Assembly (NCBI RefSeq): GCF_026339935.1
Contig: NZ_JAPEPX010000001.1
Location: 2,695,001-2,759,000 of the forward strand
Direction: 5' to 3'
From: Streptomyces sp. NBC_01551
GTDB taxonomy: Bacteria > Actinomycetota > Actinomycetes > Streptomycetales > Streptomycetaceae
Length of the DNA: 64,000 nucleotides
Numbering within the stretch: the stretch's first letter is position 1; the number at the start of each line of letters is the position of its first letter. Below are positions 58,290-64,000 of the stretch, one piece after another. The notes under the pieces were generated by a model that searched no databases, was not told the DNA's origin, and saw nothing but the letters and a program-made list of their open reading frames with translations. The position numbers were made by a program, and so were the translations under genes.

Positions 58290-59522
58290 TCAGCCGCCGC
58301 CCGGCGCCTGAGGCTTGTGCCCCGGGTACACGTGGTCCGGGGTCACGACGGCGGTGACCGCCTGGCCGAAGAGGGTGCTGGGTTCCTGGCCGTCGTAGCG
58401 GCTGTCGGTGTTGAGGAGGATGACCATGGTCGCCCGCGCCGGTGGCAGGTAGACCGGCAGCACCTCGTACCCGGGGATCGAGCCGTTGTGGCCGATCCAG
58501 CCCTGGACGTCGAAGATGCCCAGCCCGTAGCCGTCGCCCTGGACGTTCATCGGCGTCGTCTTCAGGCGCTCGGCCTGGGTCGCGGGCGTGAGCAGCGTGC
58601 CGGTGGCGAGGGTGCGGGCCCAGCTGCGCAGGTCCTGGAGGTCGGAGATCATCGCTCCGGCCGCCCAGGCCCAGGAGGGGTTCCAGTCGGTCGCGTCCTC
58701 GACCTTGCCCGAGGCCGTCTGGTTCGTGTAGCCGTGGGCGTACGGAACCGGCATGGCCGCGCTCGTCGGGAAGACGGTGCGGCGCAGCCCGGCCGGCACC
58801 AGGACGTCCTGGGTGATGACCTCGTGGAGCGGGCGTCCGGTGATCTTCTCCACCACCAGTCCGAGCAGGATCAGGTTGGTGTTGGAGTAGTCGAATTTCG
58901 CCCCCGGCGGGAACTGCACGGGATGGCCGAAGGCGTACGCGAGCAACTGCCTTGGCGTGAAGGACCGTTCGGGATCGGCCTGGAGCTTCTTGATGAAGTC
59001 CGCGTCGAGGCTGTAGTTGAACAGCCCGGAGCGCATGCCCGCCAGCTCGCGCAGCGTGATGCGGTCCCCGTTGGGTACGCCGGTCACGTATCTCCCGATG
59101 GGGTCGTCCAGCCCGGCCTTGCCCTCGTCGACGAGCTGGAGCAGGGCCGTCACGGTGAAGGTCTTGGTCTCGCTGCCGATCCGTACGTGCAGGTCGGTGG
59201 CCATCGGCGCGCGCGTCGCCTTGTCGGCGACCCCGAAGGTACGGACGTACTCGCCCTTGCCGGGGGCCCACAGCCCCACGGTCACGCCCGGCACCCCCGT
59301 CTGGCGCATGACCTCGCGCACGGCCGCGTCCAGTTGCGCCGCGACGGCCGGGGTGAGCTGCCGGAACTCCGCGTCGCCGCCCGACGGGGTGGGCGCGGCG
59401 GGCAGGGTCGCAGCCCCCGCCGCCTCGTGGGCGGAGCCGGTGGCGACGGCCGGGGCGACGAGCGCGCCCGCGGCGGCGGCGGCCACGCAGGCCCGGCGCA
59501 GCCAGGTGTGGGTTGGCTTCAC
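58290..59522 (-). CDS. Secreted serine hydrolase (class C beta-lactamase / D-Ala-D-Ala carboxypeptidase family)
   Basis: A 410-residue protein with an N-terminal signal peptide (basic start, then AAAAAGALVAPAVA). The catalytic SxxK motif lies in IGSETKTFTV, YSN in FDYSNTNLILLG and the third motif in WIGHNGSIPGYE. The family hydrolyses D-alanyl peptides, beta-lactams or esters outside the membrane. GTG start with GGGAGAG upstream. It shows no link to its neighbours and is probably monocistronic. Confidence 0.87.
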   Translation of the reverse strand: MKPTHTWLRRACVAAAAAGALVAPAVATGSAHEAAGAATLPAAPTPSGGDAEFRQLTPAVAAQLDAAVREVMRQTGVPGVTVGLWAPGKGEYVRTFGVADKATRAPMATDLHVRIGSETKTFTVTALLQLVDEGKAGLDDPIGRYVTGVPNGDRITLRELAGMRSGLFNYSLDADFIKKLQADPERSFTPRQLLAYAFGHPVQFPPGAKFDYSNTNLILLGLVVEKITGRPLHEVITQDVLVPAGLRRTVFPTSAAMPVPYAHGYTNQTASGKVEDATDWNPSWAWAAGAMISDLQDLRSWARTLATGTLLTPATQAERLKTTPMNVQGDGYGLGIFDVQGWIGHNGSIPGYEVLPVYLPPARATMVILLNTDSRYDGQEPSTLFGQAVTAVVTPDHVYPGHKPQAPGGG

Positions 59523-59577
59523 GGCACGCTCTCCCGCCGTCCGACTCCCGCCGTCCGAGGACCCCCGGGCAACACCC

Positions 59578-60120
59578 TCAGCGTAGGGTCGCGCCACCCC
59601 GGTCGCTCGGCGAGCCGTCACCGACGGCCGGCCGGAACACGGCCACCGCCACGCCTTCCGCGGCCCCGCCCACCGCGGCCGCACCCGCCGCCGCGACGCC
59701 CCCCGCCACGCTCTCCGCGGCCCCGCCCGCCGCCTCCACCCGGAACGTGACCTCCAGCGGCATGCCGATCCGCAGGTCGGCGTGCGCGCAGTCCACGACC
59801 TCCGTCATCATCCGGGGCCCCTCCGCCAGGTCGACCACCGCCGCCACGTACGGGACCCGCGTCCCGAACGGCGGGAGGTCGTTGCGGTGGATCACCGACC
59901 AGGTGTACAGCGTGGCGCGGCCGCTCGCCGCCTCCCACGTCACCCGGTCCTCCCCCGCCCAGCAGAACGGGCAGAACTCCCTCGGGTAGTGGTGCGCGCG
60001 CCCGCACTCCCCGCAGCGGCGCAGCAGCAGCCGGCCGGTCGCGGCCGCGTCCCAGTAGGGGCGGGTGAAGTCGTCGACGTCGGGCAGGTCGTAGCGGGCG
60101 GTCCCGCCGGCGGGGCTCAC
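59578..60120 (-). CDS. DUF35 OB-fold protein with zinc ribbon, second copy
   Basis: A 180-residue protein. Zinc ribbon CGECGRAHHYPREFCPFC, then the OB domain (TLYTWSVIHRNDLPPFG and VVDLAEGPRMM). The C-terminal tail is Ala/Gly/Val-rich and looks disordered. Like other DUF35 proteins it probably partners a thiolase-fold protein, here perhaps the unlinked one at 53488, whose own operon lacks a DUF35 gene. GTG overlaps the DoxX stop (GTGA). A perfect CTGACG palindrome precedes the two-gene operon. Confidence 0.85.
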   Translation of the reverse strand: MSPAGGTARYDLPDVDDFTRPYWDAAATGRLLLRRCGECGRAHHYPREFCPFCWAGEDRVTWEAASGRATLYTWSVIHRNDLPPFGTRVPYVAAVVDLAEGPRMMTEVVDCAHADLRIGMPLEVTFRVEAAGGAAESVAGGVAAAGAAAVGGAAEGVAVAVFRPAVGDGSPSDRGGATLR

Positions 60121-60569
60121 AGGAACAGTCCCGTCGCCGCGTCGACCGACCAGGTCTGCCATCCCATGGCGAAGAGCGCGACGAGCGAGATGAGGGCCAT
60201 CATCGCGTTCTGGCCCTGCTCGGCCCAGTCATGGATCATCAGCACCAGGTACAGCAGGTTCAGCAGCAGCCCGCCCACCAGCGCGATCGGCGTCAGGAGC
60301 CCGAGGACCAGGCCCAGCCCGAGCGCGAGTTCCGCGTAGACGACGACGTACGCCATCAGGCGCGGCCTCGGCTGGACGACCTTCTCGAAGCCGCCCTTCA
60401 CGAACGGCCAGCGGTGCTTGCCCGCGACGTCGGCCGCCCAGGCGATGCCGGTGCCGCGCTCGAACCAGCCCTTCTTGTCCTTGTGCCGCCAGCTCTCCAG
60501 CCACCACAGGCCGAGGCCTATCCGGAGCACGGCGAGCCATTCGGCCCCACTGAGCCAGATGGTCTGCAT
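60117..60569 (-). CDS. DoxX-family membrane protein
   Basis: A 150-residue membrane protein with four hydrophobic helices, in the DoxX arrangement: LSGAEWLAVLRIGLGLWWLES, YAELALGLGLVLGLLTPIAL and the final helix NAMMALISLVALF. DoxX proteins are linked to redox or thiosulfate metabolism and cell envelope stress, but their chemistry is unclear. GGAGGGAGGG precedes the ATG. It is the first gene of an operon with DUF35, headed by a perfect operator, so it belongs to the catabolic regulon, perhaps in substrate uptake or membrane redox. Confidence 0.8.
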   Translation of the reverse strand: MQTIWLSGAEWLAVLRIGLGLWWLESWRHKDKKGWFERGTGIAWAADVAGKHRWPFVKGGFEKVVQPRPRLMAYVVVYAELALGLGLVLGLLTPIALVGGLLLNLLYLVLMIHDWAEQGQNAMMALISLVALFAMGWQTWSVDAATGLFL

Positions 60570-60593
60570 CAGCGCCCTCCCTCCCCTCTCGAT

Positions 60594-60608
60594 CTGACGG
60601 TACGTCAG
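60594..60608. promoter_or_regulatory. CTGACG-N3-CGTCAG operator, site 9
   Basis: Perfect arms, CTGACGGTACGTCAG, 24 bases upstream of the DoxX start (minus strand). Confidence 0.75.
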
Positions 60609-60795
60609 TTCACCGGATCCGGACCGATCCCGCAAGGCCCCCCGCAACGGCCACCGGTGCCGCCGCCCACACCCCCGCCCGCCACCGCCCCCCGCACCGC
60701 CGCCAGCGGGGACCCCGGCGTCCGTGATCGATCCGCAATCGATTCCCCGCCCGTCCGAGACCCATCAACCCAGCGTGGCGATACGATCACACCTC

Positions 60796-62088
60796 ATGCC
60801 CGGAGTCACCACAGCACCCGACATGACCACCCAGCCCCGCCCCGTCTACGTGATCGGCGCCGGGCCCGGCGGCCTCGCCGTCGCCGCCGCGCTGCGCGCA
60901 CGCGGGGTGCGCGCGGTGGTCGTCGACAAGGCCGACGCCGTCGGCGCCTCCTGGCGGGGGCACTACGACCGGCTCCGCCTGCACACCACCCGCCGCCTCT
61001 CCGCCCTGCCCGGACTGGCGATTCCGCGCCGGTTCGGGCGGTGGGTGTCGCGGGACGACGTGGTGCGGTACCTGGAGAAGTACGCCGAGTTCCACGAGCT
61101 GGAGCTGGTGACCGGCGTCGAGGTGACGCGCATCGAGCGCGCCCCGGAGGACGGCGGCGACGGCGGCAACGGCAACGGCAGCAGCCACGGCGACCGCGGC
61201 GGCCCCGGCTGGCTCCTGCACGCCACCGGCGGCCGGGTGCTGGCCGCCCGGGCCGTGGTCGTGGCCACCGGCTTCAACCACACCCCGCGCCTGCCGGACT
61301 GGCCCGGCCGCGACACGTACACCGGGACGCTCACGCACGCCGCCGCCTACCGCAACCCCCGGCCGTACGAGGGCCAGGACGTGCTCGTCGTCGGCGTCGG
61401 CAACACCGGCGCCGAGATAGCCGTCGACCTGGCCGGTGGCGGGGCCGCGCGGGTCCGCCTCGCCGTGCGCACCGCCCCGCACATCGTGCGCCGCTCCACC
61501 GCCGGCTGGCCGGCCCAGCGCACCGGGATCCTGGTACGGCGGCTGCCCGTACGCCTCGTGGACCGGCTCGGCCGGCTCGTCGCCAAGGCGTCCGTCCCGG
61601 ACCTGACGGCGTACGGGCTCCCACGCCCGGAGTCCGGCCTGTACAGCAGGGCCCGACAGGGGGCGATACCGGTGCAGGACGTCGGCCTGATCGACGCCGT
61701 CCGCACGGGCCGGGTGGAGCCGGTCGCCGCCGTCGAGGCGTTCGACGGCGCCGAGGTGGTGCTCGCGGACGGCTCCCGGATCACCCCGGACGCGGTGGTC
61801 GCGGCCACCGGCTACCGGCGCGGCCTGGAGGGCCTGCTCGGCCACCTCGACGTACTGGACGAGCGCGGGCGGCCGCTCACCCACGGCCGGCGCACCCCCG
61901 AGCAGGCCCCCGGCCTGTACTTCACCGGGTACACCAACCCCATCAGCGGCATGTTCCGGGAGATGGCGCTGGACGCGGAGAAGATCGCCAAGGCCGTCGC
62001 CCGCAGGCTCGGCGTCCGGGCCGCGGCCCGGCGTTCGGCCGAGCTCCTGCCGGACACCGGCCTGCGCCCGGTGGACCCCCCGGCCTGA
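60796..62088 (+). CDS. FAD-dependent monooxygenase-like protein (FMO/TrkA type)
   Basis: A 430-residue flavoprotein. The FAD motif is VIGAGPGGLAVAAAL; the second nucleotide-binding motif is VVGVGNTGAEIAVDL (NAD(P)H). Segments LHTTRRLSALPG and ATGFNHTPRLPDWPG match flavin-containing or Baeyer-Villiger-like monooxygenases. A Gly/Asn-rich insertion at about residue 118-135 is probably a loop. TACGAT (60782-60787) ends eight bases before the ATG, a leaderless promoter. It may oxidise a pathway intermediate, but no operator is directly upstream (the site at 60594 belongs to DoxX). Confidence 0.82.
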   Translation: MPGVTTAPDMTTQPRPVYVIGAGPGGLAVAAALRARGVRAVVVDKADAVGASWRGHYDRLRLHTTRRLSALPGLAIPRRFGRWVSRDDVVRYLEKYAEFHELELVTGVEVTRIERAPEDGGDGGNGNGSSHGDRGGPGWLLHATGGRVLAARAVVVATGFNHTPRLPDWPGRDTYTGTLTHAAAYRNPRPYEGQDVLVVGVGNTGAEIAVDLAGGGAARVRLAVRTAPHIVRRSTAGWPAQRTGILVRRLPVRLVDRLGRLVAKASVPDLTAYGLPRPESGLYSRARQGAIPVQDVGLIDAVRTGRVEPVAAVEAFDGAEVVLADGSRITPDAVVAATGYRRGLEGLLGHLDVLDERGRPLTHGRRTPEQAPGLYFTGYTNPISGMFREMALDAEKIAKAVARRLGVRAAARRSAELLPDTGLRPVDPPA

Positions 62089-62564
62089 CCCCGCGCCCCC
62101 ACCCCGGCTCCGGCTCCGACGCCGACGCCGACGGCGACGGCGACGGCGACGGCCGCCGTGACCGCGTGGGCCCGGCCGGGGAACAGCCGGCCGCTCAAAC
62201 GCCGGACGCCGGACCCCGCGGCGAACTGCGGCGCGAGACCGGGCCGTCCACGCGGAGCGCGATTCGGAACGCCCGCACGACGCGAACGCGCCACGGCGCG
62301 GCGGGATCACGGGTACGGTGGCCGCTCCCTCGGCCGCCGCCATCGCCGCGACCGGACGGACGAGCCGACCCGGCCCGGACGGACGAGCCGCCCCCGGCCC
62401 GGACGGACGATCCGACCCCGCCCCGACGGCGACCCCGGCCAACGCAGCGGACGCGCCAGACCGGCGCCCCCGCAGAGCGGCCGAATCGGCCCTGGACCCC
62501 CTCCCGGGGGATCTGCGACCGTTCCACACATCACCTCCACCAGCTTTCCCGCGCAGGCCTGTTC
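62089..62564. other. Gene-free GC-rich stretch with repeats
   Basis: The bases between the monooxygenase stop and the operators hold no convincing gene. GAC/GGC-rich triplet repeats occur near 62115-62150. A partial copy of the dispersed CTCAAACGCC element is at 62185-62211. CCGGACGGACGAGCCG and its near-copies occur at 62352-62367, 62375-62390 and 62399-62414. Confidence 0.55.
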
Positions 62565-62603
62565 CTGACGGCGCGTCAGTTCAGTAATCTGACTACGCGT
62601 CAG
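62565..62603 (+). promoter_or_regulatory. CTGACG-type operators, sites 10 and 11
   Basis: CTGACGGCGCGTCAG (62565-62579, perfect) and CTGACTACGCGTCAG (62589-62603, one mismatch) stand in tandem, centre to centre 24 bases, just upstream of the CoA-ligase gene. Paired sites suggest tight or cooperative control. Confidence 0.75.
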
Positions 62604-62647
62604 TTAAGGAGTTCACGGAGATCTTCGAGCAGGGAGCGGGCGGAACG

Positions 62648-64000
62648 ATGCTTGGATCTACTCACGGCACCCTCACCACCGACTTCCGCGCACGCGTCGA
62701 CGCCTGCGGGGAAACCCCCAGGACGGCGGTCCACTCCACCGCGGCACCGTCCGCCGAGGACACCGCCGCGCTCGACGTCAGCGGACGGCCCCTGCGCTCC
62801 GAGGTGCCCGACCTGGACCGGTTCTTCCGGCCCGAGTCCGTCGCCGTCATCGGCGCCTCCGACACCGAGGGCAGGCCGAACACCGGGATCACCCGGCAGC
62901 TCATCGCCTGGGCGCAGCGCGTCGGCGCCCGGGTCCACCCCGTGCACCCCACCCGTACCAGCGTCTTCGGGCTGCCGTGCCGCGCCTCCGTGGCCGAGCT
63001 GCCCGAGCAGGTGGACCTCGCGGTGCTGCTCGTCGCCGACCCGCTGCCCGTCATCGAGGAGCTGGCCGAGGCCAAGGTGAAGTTCGCCGTCGCCTTCGCC
63101 TCCGGCTTCGCCGAGACCGGCGACGCGGGCGCCGCCGCGCAGGCCCGGCTCGCCGCCGCCGTCCGGCGCTCCGGGCTGCGGCTGCTCGGCCCCAACACCA
63201 ACCTCAACGCCTTCGAGCGCTTCCGCGACGACCTCGACGGCCCGGCCATCGCGCTGATCACCCAGTCCGGCCACCAGGGCCGCCCCGTCTACACCCTCCA
63301 GGAGCTGGGCATCCGGCTCTCCCACTGGGCGCCCACGGGCAACGAGGCCGACCTGGAGACCTCCGACTTCATCTCCTACTTCGCCGAGCGGCCCGAGGTC
63401 GGGGCCATCGCCTGCTACGTCGAGGGCCTCAAGGACGGCCGCCAGTTCCTCCTCGCCGCCGACCGGGCCGCGCGCAACGGGGTCCCCGTCGTCGCCGTCA
63501 AGGTCGGCCGTACCGAGACCGGCGCCCGGATGGCCGCCTCCCACACCGGGAAGCTGACCGGCGCGGACACCGTCGTGGACGCCGCCATGCGGCAGTTCGG
63601 GGTGATCCGGGTCGACGGGCTGGACGAACTCCAGGACACCGCGGCGCTGCTGGCCCGGGCCCGCAAGCCGCTGGCCGACGGGGTCGTCGTGTACTCCATA
63701 TCCGGCGGCACCGGCGCGCACTTCTCGGACCTGGCGACCGAGGCGGGGCTGAGCCTCCCCACCCTCCCGCAGGCCAAGCAGGACGAGCTGCACCAGTGGA
63801 TCCCGCAGTACCTGAACGTCGCCAACCCCGTCGACAACGGCGGCCACCCGGTGGGCGACTGGCGCGGCCGCAAGATCATCGACGCGATCCTGGCCGACCC
63901 GTCCGTCGGCGTGCTGATCTGTCCGATCACCGGGCCGTTCCCGCCGATGAGCGACCGGCTCGCGCAGGACCTGGTGGACGCGGCCGAGGCCTCGGACAAG
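62648..64000 (+). CDS. Acetate-CoA ligase-family protein (CoA-binding, ADP-forming type), partial
   Basis: The window shows the first 451 codons; the 3' end lies beyond position 64000. After about 50 variable residues, a CoA-binding Rossmann domain begins (FFRPESVAVIGASDTEGRPN), followed by a succinyl-CoA-synthetase-like domain with ITQSGHQGRPV and AASHTGKLTGAD. An ATP-grasp part would be expected after the edge. These enzymes form or cleave acyl-CoA with ATP/ADP or act as acyl-CoA synthetases in catabolism. Two tandem palindromes lie upstream, so it is strongly controlled with the regulon. The ATG at 62648 is the first in frame after the operators. Confidence 0.85.
   Translation, partial: MLGSTHGTLTTDFRARVDACGETPRTAVHSTAAPSAEDTAALDVSGRPLRSEVPDLDRFFRPESVAVIGASDTEGRPNTGITRQLIAWAQRVGARVHPVHPTRTSVFGLPCRASVAELPEQVDLAVLLVADPLPVIEELAEAKVKFAVAFASGFAETGDAGAAAQARLAAAVRRSGLRLLGPNTNLNAFERFRDDLDGPAIALITQSGHQGRPVYTLQELGIRLSHWAPTGNEADLETSDFISYFAERPEVGAIACYVEGLKDGRQFLLAADRAARNGVPVVAVKVGRTETGARMAASHTGKLTGADTVVDAAMRQFGVIRVDGLDELQDTAALLARARKPLADGVVVYSISGGTGAHFSDLATEAGLSLPTLPQAKQDELHQWIPQYLNVANPVDNGGHPVGDWRGRKIIDAILADPSVGVLICPITGPFPPMSDRLAQDLVDAAEASDK

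Noticed and set aside
62341..62480. Coding region in the GGACGGACGA repeats
   Set aside because: All frames give low-complexity Arg/Pro/Asp sequence without a start signal; simple tandem repetition explains it.

Overview
The window is high-GC actinobacterial DNA from a Streptomyces chromosome. Codon third positions are almost all G or C, many genes start at GTG, and stop and start codons often overlap (ATGA or GTGA). The strongest marker is the afs regulatory locus: afsR (35102-38095), afsS (38292-38519) and afsK (47171-49639, minus). The FO synthase gene fbiC (882-3458) is also recognisable. No rRNA, tRNA, insertion sequence or CRISPR array was seen, and the last gene runs off the right edge.

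Layout. 1-4.6 kb: SDR enzyme, fbiC, secreted phosphatase. 4.8-15.3 kb: ADP-ribosylglycohydrolase-like protein, hotdog-type protein, F420-type LLM oxidoreductase, a HATPase / XRE regulator / DUF397 trio, an HxlR regulator facing two redox genes, an amino-acid permease and a lipoprotein. 15.3-21.8 kb: a minus-strand block of aldehyde dehydrogenase, D-aminoacylase-type amidohydrolase, two LLM oxidoreductases and an SDR. 22-29 kb: a putative transmembrane terpene cyclase, an L,D-transpeptidase, and a two-component system facing a lipoprotein/adaptor/ABC/permease operon. 29-34 kb: Nudix hydrolase, small secreted peptide, membrane protein, secreted protease, alpha/beta hydrolase. 33.7-50 kb: amidohydrolase, afsR, afsS, methyltransferase, a ligase facing a thiolase-like/DUF35/enoyl-CoA hydratase operon, a TetR/FMN-reductase pair, a broken methyltransferase gene, cyclophilin and afsK. 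50.9-64 kb: TetR, deazaflavin nitroreductase with acyl-CoA dehydrogenase, a second thiolase-like protein, a TPR regulator, PdxH-like oxidase, serine hydrolase, a second DUF35 protein with DoxX, an FAD monooxygenase and a CoA ligase.

The main discovery candidate is a dispersed regulon. A 15-bp palindrome, CTGACG-N3-CGTCAG, occurs eleven times (seven with both arms perfect, four with one mismatch). All but one lie next to the 5' end of acyl-CoA, SDR, LLM, amidohydrolase, DoxX or CoA-ligase genes; the exception is a degenerate second copy in the same gap as a perfect one. Together these genes look like a catabolic pathway of the steroid or terpenoid side-chain type: CoA ligation, acyl-CoA dehydrogenation, hydration, and retro-aldol cleavage by Ltp-like plus DUF35 proteins. 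The substrate is unknown. The TetR gene at 50878 is a plausible regulator. fbiC sits beside several putative F420-dependent enzymes, three LLM and two DDN-type, which gives the window a second, cofactor theme.

Many genes appear to have leaderless promoters: a TANNNT hexamer ends 6-8 bases before the start codon, with no ribosome binding site. One pair of divergent genes (57595 and 57620) seems to share a single overlapping -10 element.
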